Assembly: GCA_018389105.1 (NCBI GenBank)
Contig: JACATO010000648.1
Coordinates: 1,178,001-1,242,000 of the forward strand
Origin: Nautilus pompilius
Taxonomy: Eukaryota; Mollusca; Cephalopoda; Nautilida; Nautilidae
Direction: 5' to 3'
DNA length: 64,000 nt
Part shown: positions 50,886 to 61,850 of the stretch, one piece after another
How the letters are laid out: the number at the start of each line of letters is the position of its first letter
How positions within the stretch are numbered: the first letter of the stretch is position 1
Translations under genes and position numbers: made by a program
The notes under the pieces: generated by a model
Seen by the model: the letters and a program-made list of their open reading frames with translations, nothing else
Database searches by the model: none
What the model was told of the DNA's origin: nothing

Positions 50886-50898
50886 CACTGGTCAACAA
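50886..50898 (+). repeat. Left TIR of the CACTG-ended element
   Basis: CACTGGTCAACAA, 13 bp, preceded by TAA. Perfect inverted partner at 52608-52620. Confidence 0.9.
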
Positions 50899-50940
50899 GT
50901 ATTTTTCATCAAGCATATGTCAAGGTGTACTTAGTGTAGT

Positions 50941-50959
50941 TTTTAATGCTGATTTCAAA
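50941..50959 (+). repeat. Left subterminal inverted repeat
   Basis: TTTTAATGCTGATTTCAAA, 55 bp inside the left end. It matches the reverse complement of 52538-52556 at 18 of 19 positions. Subterminal repeats serve as transposase-binding sites in CACTA-type elements (established). That role here is inference. Confidence 0.8.
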
Positions 50960-51129
50960 TATACAATTAGTTTTTTGACATCACGTACAGTTTTCAAGAT
51001 GAGAAAGTTTTTTGGTTTTAGCTCATGCATTATATAGAAATTCCAATTAATGACACGTATGCATGTATTTCATTTACATCATGGAAACATACCTTTAAAA
51101 TAAACTACATTATTCATTGCTGCATAGTT

Positions 51130-51251
51130 CAGATGCAATATTTCATCATCTTAAATTAATCAATCAAGTTTTGTCTGATGAAATAGGTATTTCAACATCT
51201 CAAATTGTCCAGTCATAACTGGTCTGATGAAATATTTCATCATCTCAAATT
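51130..51251 (+). repeat. Three imperfect direct repeats with a palindromic core
   Basis: Three copies of a block like TCTGATGAAATATTTCATC followed by a short tail (CATCTCAAATT or a variant) lie at about 51130-51158, 51174-51207 and 51222-51251. In the third copy GATGAAATATTTCATC (51226-51241) is a perfect 16-bp palindrome. The repeats sit between the left end of the transposon and the start of its coding remnant. They may be binding sites or promoter elements of the transposon. Confidence 0.75.
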
Positions 51252-51306
51252 CAATATAAGTATAACTGTTTGTATCTATTTCCTTACTTGTTTTACAGTG
51301 TTAACA

Positions 51307-52319
51307 ATGTCAAGACAGTGTAGAAATCCTCCTGATGTGTTTTGTTATATCTGTGGACAATTTATTGTGAAAGCTCAAAAACGTACAATAACACCAGAGA
51401 TCAAGAAGATTTAAAAGCTATAGATATATTTTTTAAAAAGCTGTACTTCTCCATAATGGTAATTTGAAGCCCTCCATTCCTATTGCACACTCCGTTCATC
51501 TTCATGAATCATATGAGAATATGGAACTTTTACTTCATGCCATTGCCTATGAAAGATACTCATGGAAAATATGTGGAGATTTAAAAGTCATTGGAATGTT
51601 AATGGGAATGCAGTCAGGTTTCACAAAATACTGTTGTTTGTTGTGTCTATGGGATAGTCGGGCAACTGACAGACATTATTCGGAATCAAACTGACAGACA
51701 AGAACATCATACCAGCCATGACTGTCTAGCGTCATGAATACACCTCTTGTAGATCCATGTAATGTCCTATTGCCTCCTTTGCACATAAAGCTTGGACTGA
51801 TGAAACAGTTTGTAAAGACACTAGGGAAGAGAAATGCCAGAGGGTTTGAGTATATTGTAGAAAAGTTTCCCAAAATCACACAGACGAAGTTGAAAGAGGG
51901 TATCTTTGTCGGACCCCAAATTAGAGAAGTACTCAGATGTCAACTTCAAGACAACACTGGATGAACTGGAACTGCCTGCCTGGAATGCTTTCAATTGGAT
52001 CTGTGAGAATTTCTTGGGTAACAAGAAGGCAATGGACTACAAGGATGGCATCAAGGATCTTCTGAAATGTTACTCAGCAATGGGTTGTTGCATGTCACTG
52101 AAAGTTCACTTCTTGGACTCCCATCTGGATTTATTCACAGATAACCTTGGAGCAGTACCTGATGAACATGGTGAAAGATTTCACCAGGACATTAGTGCTA
52201 TGAAGAAACGGTACCAAGGCTTCTGGAATGACAGTATGCTGGCTGACTACTGCTGGACACTTTACCGTGATCAACCAGATCAGGAACACCGCAGGAAATC
52301 CAAATCACAATGTTTCTAA
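51307..52319 (+). pseudogene. Putative CMC-like transposase, decayed
   Basis: I recognise this protein as a family often annotated as uncharacterised in arthropod and other invertebrate gene models. It begins MSRQCRNPPDVFCYICGQ, with CYIC as half of a possible zinc-binding site. It breaks off after about 35 residues at 51414, and the middle of the usual protein is missing. It resumes near 51437 with LLHNGNLKPSIPIAHSVH, then GDLKVIGMLMG and CCLLCLWDSR (to 51694, stop). LPPLHIKLGLMKQFVK lies at about 51774-51822. After a frameshift, an open segment at 51906-52319 includes HFLDSHLDLF and EHGERFHQDI. A GD...C-x2-C arrangement is typical between catalytic residues of CMC transposases (family knowledge), so I infer a DDE nuclease. 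No database check was possible. Confidence 0.65.
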
Positions 52320-52537
52320 CTCTGTTCTAACTTTGTCTGTTTTGTCTGACCCATTTTTTGTGTATTCACTCTTTGTAGAATGATAGTGATGATTTTTAAC
52401 TCAATAAACTCATTTACTTTCTAAAAAATAACATGTCTTTATTTATTACGTTAATGATTTCATATATACAAATATGTAAATATTTGCATGTATCTACTGA
52501 AAAACTGATACGTGCTGCATACAAATGGAGTGAAATT

Positions 52538-52556
52538 TTGAAATCAGCATGAAAAA
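52538..52556 (-). repeat. Right subterminal inverted repeat
   Basis: TTTGAAATCAGCATGAAAA on the plus strand, 64 bp inside the right end. It pairs with 50941-50959 with one mismatch. Confidence 0.8.
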
Positions 52557-52607
52557 TTAGTCTAAAAAAGTTGGTTTGCATTCATAATGAGTATAATACA
52601 TTTAATT

Positions 52608-52620
52608 TTGTTGACCAGTG
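52608..52620 (-). repeat. Right TIR of the CACTG-ended element
   Basis: TTGTTGACCAGTG, 13 bp, followed by TAA. Perfect inverted partner of 50886-50898. Confidence 0.9.
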
Positions 52621-52800
52621 TAATCAGTAGTTAAGGATCTTAAGTGCATGATATATGAAAATACTCATGATTAGATAAGTTTTTCAATAATTATGGATTG
52701 TCTGCCTGGAATGCTTTGCTAAGTCAGGTAAATGACATAGTGTAAATATTTTAGAAAAAGGCATATATAAGTTTTGAAAAACTCTGCTCCTTTGACTTTT

Positions 52801-55800
52801 TGAATCTCATGTCTGTTTGGTGATGTGTACACTTAGAAATAATGACTTATGCTAAACAGATAATTAACAATTTCAGAGGCTTCAGGAACACAAAAGCTCT
52901 CAAATTTAGACTGCTGATAAATTTCATTGGCTTGGGAAATTGGAAAGAAAGAGAAGATGCAAATTGTGCAATATTAAACTGTATATTGATCATAATTACA
53001 TTGAGAGAAAATGTATCAACAACTGAATAATTTTTGTTATGTCTCCATTTAAAAAAAAAAACAAATGGACCTTTCAACAGCCACTCAAATTAACAGAAAG
53101 ATTGAAGAATTTAGCTACCTAGTTGACCAAACTGTTCTGCTTAATCAAGTTTCTTTCATGTTGTTACAAAGTGCAAAACTTTCATATATCAGGGACATAA
53201 CTTGTTTAGCCTAAATGATTTCAGTTAGTGTAATTATGAATAGTTTTTATGTTGATTATGCCAGTAAAAGCCATTGTAATTATACTCCAGATAAACAGAC
53301 CGGAGCATTTCAAGTCTTTGGGATGTTGGTTGATCTTTTTTATTAGTTCAGAATTGAGTGTGAAAGTGTGGGCATTTTTGAAAGTCAGTCAGAAGTCTAG
53401 ATAAAAATCATTAAGATCTATCCATCCAGAAAAGAAGAATTTTCTAAATTGGCAATATTTGACATAACTGTTTGCAACATATTTATATAAATAATATTGA
53501 AATTGTTTATGGAAATTTAGCACAAATTCTGTATACCAAGAAACTGCATACACAAAGTAGATGATTCTTTCATGAAGATCTACATGTTGCAGAAAATTCT
53601 TTGATTTTACTTTAATTACTCAAGAAATACATATTATAGATAGTGTGAAAAACTTCTATTATTTTTCATTTTCAAAATGATTATTTGAGTATAGATATAC
53701 TAGTTGATAATATATTAAACACTTTAATTTTACCAAGAAAAATAACTCAACATTTGTGCAGATAGAACTGCCCATTAGTCTTATCAGCCAGAGCTAAGTA
53801 GCATTCACTATTTATAAAATGAAAGAGTTTTAAATGTTCTGACAGTCCCAAATAAACTTTCACATAATATATATTTTTAAAATTATATATATGAAAATAG
53901 GTTATTATTTTAATTTAATATGAAAAGATTTAATGCTAATGTTAAATTATTTTCAGAGAAACTGAAAACTTGCACAACAAAATATGATATACATATTTTG
54001 TTTTTTTTAAATTATAACATAGCAACAAAAAAAAAGGTTTATTGTGATGAAGCTCAAACTACATATCAGACTTTTATTCATACACTAGTTCAATATGCAT
54101 TTGCTTGGTTTTTCTTTGATAAAGCTGAGGTCTAAATCTAAACCAAACCATGATTCTTACATTATGTTGACAAGAGGGAAACTATATTAGCAGACAGACC
54201 AAAAGATTTTTTTCTCTGGAAAAACAGCCTCCTAAGAGATAAGTGATCAACCTAAATAATTTAGTCAAACATCACTAGATTGTTAAAAACTACATAAACA
54301 AAAATAACAAGCAACAATATAGATAAAACATTGAAAGAATGGATAAGATGATAACAGGTAAATCTGGAATGTTTATGAAAGGAATTGGTAAATGTATTCA
54401 CTACAAGTAGATGCTAGATACTCATATAGCATGGATACATCTCAATTTTCCACTATTTTAGAAGTATTCAGATAATTTATGTTCAATATCTTGGCATTGT
54501 CAGCCCCCCAAAAAGAGTTAAATCACACCAACTTCTAAGAATGCATCAAACTATTGGAAAACAATAATTACATGTAAATTTATGCAGAATACAATGCCCA
54601 TTAAGATTGTAGGTCTATAATCATCAACATCACTAATTATGTATTAAACTTTACTTCAACTTGTCATTTTAATCTTGTTTTATATTTTCATCTTTATAGC
54701 AGATGACATATTTTGCTAATAGTAGTAAGTAATTTTAAAGGTAACCATTTCATTTCCTATTTATATATCTATATTTGTAAAAAAACAAGAAGGGGGTATG
54801 TGTATTATTTTTTCCTCTTTTAAAAGTATGTCATAATGCAGTAAAAATCAACAGAACTCATGTGAACTTTAGGGTCTTTAAGCTAGGTTCTTTTATTTTC
54901 TACAGCCATCTTATCTCTCCATTATCAATTATATATATTTTTTTTATGAAGAACAAATATTTTGGGGCCAAGTGATTCCAATAATTTTTTTAAAACAGTA
55001 TGTAATAAGCTGATCTAGTCACAGTGAATACTACATAAGAGTAGGGAATTCATTCTAGCAGATTTACTAGAAACAGATTGTGTGGTCTTTACATTTATCT
55101 TTTATCCTAAGCTAGTTTTACTTAAGAATGGCTTGCACTGTCTACACAATGTTCACTTTTTTTTTTGTTTTTTTAGGTTCCCTCGTTTCATCATTGCTGA
55201 TACTTAAATCTATGATCAGAGTATTTGCTGTTATTGTTTAATGTTGCTTCATTATGATAAAATATTCACAGCAGGTTTAACAACTAAATCATATGAAAAG
55301 TACCACTCACTTCTAAGGGCTGAAAGTTTTGATTCTGCTAGCAAGCAAAAGATCAGCTGTTTTACTTACTGAAAGACAATCTCGTCTCCCAGCACTAGAC
55401 TCATTGGTACATAAGCCAAAAAACTCAATCACTTCTTGTTTTCATTACCAGTTGCCATATTTTGAAGCCAAATGCTCAGCCATTCCATTGGTAACTGGCC
55501 ACTGAACTAGCTATTATGATGAGATACGAACATCTAAGCAGAAAACACCTAGAGGTTTTCATTTTTAGATGTGGGAGGAAATATTAGAGTGCCAAGATAA
55601 CTCCTACCCCCCACACAGTCATCTAAGGAAGAGTAAGAAGAAACCATGCTAAGGAGCTATGCCAAACCAAGGCATTGCTAAACTGGATTTGAACTCAGGC
55701 TTTGACTTTGGTAGCAATCTGATAATCAACCCAGTAGACTTTAGTTGTACAGCTGTAGCCAGTCAATTTGGCTCACTCAATAAATTTCACTGCTTCAAGC

Positions 55801-55974
55801 ATTTTTTTTTTTTTTAAAGCTGGATAAAATGTTTTTGTTTAGGAAATTACAAAAAAAAAAAAAAAATTTGAAATTATAACAAGTAAGAGTTAAACTATAA
55901 AGTCTTGTTGTTTTGTTACTATTTTGACCAGTATCCTTGTTTTTTTTATGACTGCTTTCATTTTACCTAACATT
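52801..55974. other. AT-rich intron-like stretch
   Basis: No exon recognised. A short island at about 55610-55745 has, on the minus strand, GAGTTCAAATCC (55683-55696), resembling a tRNA B box, but the A-box candidate is too far away. A-runs and T-runs occur near 55801-55816 and 55852-55866. Confidence 0.5.
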
Positions 55975-56830
55975 ATTTCAACTGTCTTGTATGATGAAAT
56001 ATTTTCCTGATTCTCCTTTGACTTTTGCCAATTCTTCTCTATTCCTTGAATGTTTTTCTACAATATATTGTGCCATCACAGCTCTTATGTTCTCAACTGG
56101 ATTTAAATCTGGAGAATTTCCAGACCAATGAATTGCATTGTTTTTGGACCAAAAGAAGACTCTCTTTGCTATGCAATGTGGTGCCATATCTGTAAAAATC
56201 AAGTTAAGATAAAAATACCAATTTCTATTCATTGATGCTCCTTTCTTTTGGCAGGGTTACCAAATTGCCTTTACCATTAGCAGAGAAACTGGTCCAGATG
56301 TAGAAAATTTCTGGATGATTCTAGGTTGATGAAATACAGCCTGATTTACATCTTTAATCAAATTTTGTTCTCTCTCAAAGCACCATGATTATCAGACAAA
56401 TTAAGTGAATTTTCATCTGCAGTTATTTATAAAACTGAAATCTCTTTTGCTGTAATATGGCAGAAACTACTTTTTGTCTCTTTAGCTGAGATGTAAGACT
56501 TGGAGCCAATTCTTACAATATATATTCTAACAGATCTATCCAATTTCTTCTTGGCAATGTTTTATTCCAGTTTTCCAGTTAATATATCATGAGGAAAATC
56601 CATCCTCTTGAAATCTTGCCAAAACCCATTCTTTCTTTAGTGGCATTTTTTCTTCTTCAAGTATTCCAATAATTCTGCCAACTGTTCTTGCTAGAAGACC
56701 AAAATTTTCAACAATTTCTGATAGTGTCAGGTCAATTTTGTTATGATCAGTTATATACACTTTCCATACACATTTTCACAGTTCAAAATTAACATTTGCT
56801 GAAAAATTACTTCAACATAGACTGAAGAAG
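55975..56830 (-). mobile_element. Tc1-like transposon relic
   Basis: Minus-strand Tc1 transposase blocks in N- to C-terminal order. LLARTVGRIIGILEEEKMPL (about 56700-56640) is a helix-turn-helix. DRSVRIYIVRIGSKSY (about 56545-56490) is the second DNA-binding segment. A FSANGKGNLVTLPK block (about 56300-56250) follows. The open stretch at 55978-56232 holds TDMAPHCIAKRV (second Asp near 56190) and NSPDLNPVEN (last Glu near 56093). Only 31 residues separate that Asp and Glu, against the usual 34, so three codons have been lost. The ends are not defined. Confidence 0.75.
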
Positions 56831-59800
56831 CTGATGCATGGACAACTATTTCCATAGAAGATAAAGTTATAGAGGAATTCCAAGGAATATCCAGTATTTT
56901 CTAGATTGAATGGAATGCTCTGTAGTTTACAGAATATAAAAGGATTAGAAATAACCTCCAATATAATGGAGAATTCCATAATATTTTGGTTGATTCAAAT
57001 TTTAAAATATTTGTAAATAGGAACCATTCATTTTCAAACTACTACAATAGATTAAATGAATAGGGAAAAAGGTTTTGTTGTTGAACAATTGTTGTGCATT
57101 TAGGTTCAAAACTTTGTCTGACATAAAAGCAAACAATGAAAAGTACTTAATGGGACAAATTGACTGGCTAAGGCTATACAATTATATTTACGAACAGTTG
57201 TTAAAAAAAAAAATGAAAATTTGTAATGTAGATATTGTGCTCAAGAAAGGCCTGGAGGTATCTTACGGTTTGAAGCATGGCTGCAGTGTTTTTTTTTTTT
57301 CTTTCTCTGTTTGTAAAACTGTGGGTCTTGGATTGGTTTTTTTGTTTGTTGCTTTGATTTTTTAAAGAAATTTCCATTTTTCACTGATTGTATCAACTTA
57401 GAATAAAAACAACAAACTAACAGACTACTACATACCTAATATTTAAATCATTTGAAAGAGTGAAAAATAGCTGAAACATTTTAAAACATCATTTTTTTAC
57501 TGAATTTTTCAGAACTGCACTTTCTTAAAAATTTTCATTTTAGAGAATAATTTTTCTTCTTCTTTTGGAAGCTGAGATAAGTCATGAATATTTACCCAAA
57601 ATAATTTTAAAAACTAATATAAATATCAAAATGCTAAACTAGAACTTGCTGAGGTATCAACCATTACAGACCATTATCATTGCCAAGTCTATTGTAGAAA
57701 TTATTCAGGAAAAGACATGCAAACAGACAGACCTACATGCACAGCATAAAAGTTTCTTTTCTAAATGAATTTTACATTTATATAAAATAATCATAAAATA
57801 TTTTTGGTGGCTTGTTTATAAACCTGGGCAAAGAATTGACTTTCCTTTTATCAGAAGAAAAATTTATATAAAATTTATATGCATTTTCCAGACTTATAAA
57901 AGAATTTAGTAATGTGAATGAATAATGAAGCAGTTTTCTGGGAAAAAATGAATATTTATCCGAAGCAATAAAGATAATATCAAATGAATTAAAAAAAAAA
58001 AAACAAACAAACAAAACAACAAACATTGCACAAATCTTTTTATCAACACCACTAGTATTACTTGGATGAAATGTTTGGATTCTGTTTGACCCAAGTACCA
58101 CCTCTAATAATGAAGCATTTCACTACGGCATAATTTTTTATATTCACAAATTTTTCATTAGATGCCTGTAGTCATTATTATTGGAGCAGTTTCAGAAAAT
58201 TAATTCTTGTCACTGAGGGTGACTGTATTGTATAGCTGTTGACTGAAGACTACCAAAGAAAATGCATGTAATGTTCAAATGTTTTTATAGCATCTGATGT
58301 GGCAGAGTTAATATTTTCTAGAAGCTTTTGTAAAATCTTCCTTTTCATTCATGGAGATCAGAGCTTATTTGTTGGTGATTTATGATTTTATACTTTTTAA
58401 AACTTCATGAATGGAATCTGTGCTTATGCACCATAGTCATGGTATATTATTTCTCTTTATTAGGATTTATAGAAAAGCAGTACATACACAACAGGTCTTT
58501 ATGTTTAACAAAAGTTCGAAGATCAATACTTAATTGATTTTGTAATCTAAGTTACTTTTAGTGTGTCAAGGATAAACATTTAGAACATTGGCTTGTGTGA
58601 ATGAACACTGAAGGGGCAATCATGCTACTTCGTTAATGGTTGCTGTAACAAACATCATTACAGAAAATTGAATTTTTCCAAAGTCCTATTTTTCACGTTG
58701 TTTTTGTAAATGCTCAATAACTGTGTTCATTATTTAATAGCTACACCGGAGAATGTGAACTAATTTGGCATATATTTACAAAAGTCTGCTGCTGTAGTGC
58801 CAAGAAGGACAGACATTTCTGCAGTCACTACTCTGCATTCAGTACGGAAAGTAAATTTGTTAAAATACATAAATAACCATTAATAGCCCCAATATAAACA
58901 ACAAAATATTAAATTTAACTACTAAAATCAGCAGCAACTTACTTATTAATTAGTGTATGTAGTTTTAATAGTTAACTTAATTACTTACAACTTTTTAGAA
59001 AGTTTTGGTGATGCAGCATGAGTGGAAATACAACATCTATTTTAATAGATAAAGGGAACTCATGCTAGATAAAACCATGATAATATGGAATTTTTTCAAA
59101 GATAAAACTTTTGAAATAAGTTTATAATGACAAACCTGTTAATGAATAGAAACCAGGTGTTATGGCAAAAATACAATGAATTCCGTAAGAAAAAACCTTC
59201 TTTCAGTTTTAAAAAAAGCAGTAGTTAAAAAATACTACACAATTAGCAAATAATTATTTAAAACTTTTAGAAGTGTAGTTAGTAGTAATCTTAATTGTCT
59301 CAAGCTATCATTTGAATTGGAATAGGATACTAAAAGCCAAGTTGTACCTAGCACTTAAGGGACACTGAAGCAGTCTTGTTATTAAGCATGACTTACCTAT
59401 ACCATTAACTTTGAGGGAATTAGAGTAAATTCACTGAAACAAAGGTTCCAAAGAGATAAATGCAAAACTTGGAAATTATCATATCTCATTTACTACAAAA
59501 AAAAAATAGTTATAATTATTATTGACAAAAACTTTCAAAACTAATCCCAAATCTGACACTGCAGGTAAAAAATAATGTTTGAACTTAATAGTACTAAATG
59601 AAAACTTATATAACTTAACTAAAAATATTAATTATTTGATGTTTCAAATTTACAGAATCCCATAGGCATCAAGAGATCAAATGAAACAAAAGACTCATTC
59701 TTATGACCTGTACATAAAGTAGATGGATAGGAAAGCTCTTATTTCTATATGAAGCCAAGGCATCAGAAGCCTCAAAGTCTACTTTATTTCTGGCTGAATA

Positions 59801-60445
59801 TACAAAGAATAAGTTTAGTTAAAAGAACTTATTTTTTTCTTCTTTTAATCCTATGGCATTTTGACTTTGACAACTTCAGCAATTATAACAATCTGTTATT
59901 CTGTGGTGAGTTTTTGCTCATAAGACGTCAGAATTATTATCACTACTGGCACAGGAAAAAATGATGATTCAAACATGTACGTACATATATACATACTCTC
60001 AATTTCCAAGCTTTTGGAAATGACACTGCTACTTTTAAAATCCCACTAAAAAGAGTCAAGAAATAAGATTGTAAATCTTTGTAGTAATAATATGGCAATA
60101 TATTATTTCTTAAAGGCATTTGATAATTTATTATCAATAATTTTATTAATGAAATTAAAGCATAAATAGCAGTATCATCTTGCTGAAGTTCTCTGAACAT
60201 AGTGTTGTTTTAATATTGCTTTATTTACAGTATTACCTTCTAAGATTTCCTGCTTAGCAACTTCATTATTTAAATTATTCAGTCAAATTCCTTATTTGCT
60301 GCTTTTCATACAGTTTAGAGAAAGAAAATTTTGATTGCTTAACAAAAAAAAATAACAATATGTGTAAACTATTAAACAGGTTGTTTTAGTAATGTTTATG
60401 CAACTAAACTAGAAAGTGTATTAGTGAGGAAAAGTAGATAGACAT
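56831..60445. other. AT-rich intron-like stretch
   Basis: About 3.6 kb without a coding signal. Short open frames at 57075-57365, 57778-58101 and 59749-60200 have AT-driven composition and no motif. Confidence 0.5.
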
Positions 60446-61580
60446 TGGAGCAACGATCTTGCATCAAGTTTTGCCAAAAGCTTGGAGATACCCAAGCGGA
60501 AATAATTTGCAAAATTCGACAGGCTTTTGGTGGCAATGTCATGGGTGTTACCCAAATAAAAGAATGGTACAACAGGTTCAAAGATGGCTGGACATCGATG
60601 GAGAGTGACCAGTCTTCCTGGAGGCCGTCAAGCTGCAATGCAGTTGCTATCGAGAAAGTGCAGACCTTCCCAAACCCCACAAAGTCGTTGCATGCCTCTG
60701 GCTATAATTTCTGCCAGATACCATTCCTATGTGTGCTAGCGATTTCATTCCAGGATTCCCTTGATATTATGAATAGCTTTCATGATATAGTGGTTTCACG
60801 GTGCGGGAAATTGGTGATGAGGTTGGGATCAGTAAAGATTCTGCACATGCAATTTTAAAGGAGGATTTGGGCTTGCGCAGAGTGGCAGTGAAATTTGTGC
60901 CCAAACTGCTTTCTCAGGAACAATAACTTCGTCTTGAGGTTGGGCAGGACCTGCTGGATACTGCCAACAGGGATCCAGAATTCTGTGATAACTGGAGATG
61001 AGATGTGGGTGTACGGACCTGAAAACCAAAGCTCAGTCATCACAGCGGAAGCACCCAATGTCGCCAAAGCCCAGAAAAGCACGTCAGATCCGGAGCAAAA
61101 TCAAGGTGATGCTGACTGTTTTCTTTGACTACCAAGGTGTTGTGCATCACAAATACACACCAGAAGGACAAACAGTTACAAAGGAGTAGTATCAGGAAGT
61201 CCTCCGACGTCTTTGTGATGCAGTTCAGCATGAGAGACTGGATCTGTGGGCCTTGCAAAACTGGCAGCTTCATCATGACAACACTCCGGTTCATTCGTTG
61301 CAGCTGATCCAAGGTTTCTTGGCAAAGAAAGGCATTTCGCTCATTCGCCAGGCTCCCTACTCTCCAGACACGGCTCCTTCTGACTTCTGGTTGTTCCCAA
61401 AAATGAAGATGCCACTGAAAGGCTCCCGCTTTGAGAGCCAAGAGGACATCATGCGGAATGTGACGCTGGAGCTGAGAGCCATTCCAGAAGAAGCTTTCTA
61501 GACATGCTTTGAACAGTGGAAGGGATCGCTGGGCTAATAAGTGTGTGGAGGCACAAGGGGCCTACTTTGAAGGGGATTAG
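60446..61580 (+). pseudogene. Mariner transposase, truncated and with an insertion
   Basis: The frame reads EQRSCIKFCQKLGDTQAEII through the first helix-turn-helix, then runs in frame through foreign sequence (about 60668-60783), where the other copies have LIMEDRCLTVREIG-like sequence. Frameshifts follow near 60900-60985 (between AVKFVPKLLSQEQ-like and ITGDEMWVYG-like segments) and near 61016. An in-frame TAG at 61187-61189 replaces the Tyr codon after VTKE. The catalytic region survives in pieces: ITGDEMWVYG (about 60985), LHHDNTPVHS (61268-61295) and YSPDTAPSDFWLF (about 61358-61396). Another stop lies at about 61499-61501 after EEAF. The catalytic Asp residues are present but no protein is possible. 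Confidence 0.92.
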
Positions 61581-61649
61581 CAATTGAACTCCACCAAGTA
61601 CATAATCCCCCCCCCAGCCTATAGTCGGATACTTTTTCGACAGATCTCG
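60446..61649 (+). mobile_element. Mariner element, copy 3, lacking its 5' end
   Basis: Same family as copies 1 and 2. Similarity begins abruptly at TGGAGCAACGATC (60446), inside the transposase start region, so the left terminal repeat, the 5' untranslated part and the start codon are missing. The right end reads TTTTTCGACAGATCTCG and is followed by TA at 61650-61651, with one change from the intact repeat of copy 2. About 105 bp of unrelated sequence lie inside at roughly 60668-60783. With only one terminal repeat the copy is immobile. Confidence 0.93.
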
Positions 61650-61755
61650 TATAAAACATTAAAATATTCTGAGATAGCCAAAGCAGATTTCAGAAAGTAC
61701 CTTTTTGTCCTAGCAGTGAATTGGATAATGATTTATAACTAAGATTCTTGTTGAG

Positions 61756-61850
61756 AATAATGTAGTTGATGCTGTCTAAGTAGACTTTAGTAAAACCTTC
61801 TAATGGATTAATGAGAAATTTGTCAACTACTTTAACTCCAGGTGGTACAT
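61756..61850 (+). mobile_element. LINE reverse-transcriptase scrap
   Basis: The plus strand reads NVVDAV, a stop, then VDFSKTF (61759-61800), resembling the VDVVYLDFSKAFD core of non-LTR reverse transcriptases that carries the first catalytic Asp. The following INEKFVNYFNSRW has the character of the next helix. It starts about 105 bp beyond the end of mariner copy 3. Flanking sequence is too decayed to extend the call. Confidence 0.4.

Larger units (their letters stand above)
50886..52620 (+). mobile_element. CACTG-ended DNA transposon (CACTA/CMC-like), inserted in the LINE
   Basis: The element is 1735 bp and begins CACTGGTCAACAA. Its last 13 bp are the exact reverse complement. It is flanked by TAA on both sides (50883-50885 and 52621-52623), consistent with a 3-bp target duplication. 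CACTR ends with 2-3 bp duplications are the hallmark of the CACTA (EnSpm/CMC) superfamily (established), so I place it there by inference. A matching 19-bp subterminal inverted repeat pair lies about 55-64 bp from the ends. A decayed protein gene occupies 51307-52319. The surrounding LINE resumes on both sides, which fixes the insertion independently of the repeats. Confidence 0.85.
49536..52800 (+). mobile_element. CR1/jockey-like LINE relic, split by a DNA transposon
   Basis: A non-LTR retrotransposon coding relic on the plus strand. SRWMNPEILHLIHRKR (about 49569-49620) is the segment between endonuclease and reverse transcriptase. LYIDFHKAFDAVLHK (about 50267-50311) is an RT core motif with a catalytic Asp. 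SLLDYALQASNP and ILEKIQRLYRMI (about 50692-50790) are typical of the thumb/C-terminal region. After the interruption at 50886-52620, YGLSAWNALLSQVNDIV at about 52690-52740 matches the WNxLPxxVV motif near the LINE C terminus. Stops, frameshifts and deletions are many. The YADD part was not recognised and is probably deleted. Confidence 0.8.

Noticed and set aside
55610-55745. tRNA-like segment on the minus strand with GAGTTCAAATCC
   Set aside because: The A-box candidate is imperfect and too far from the B box. No tRNA fold could be drawn.
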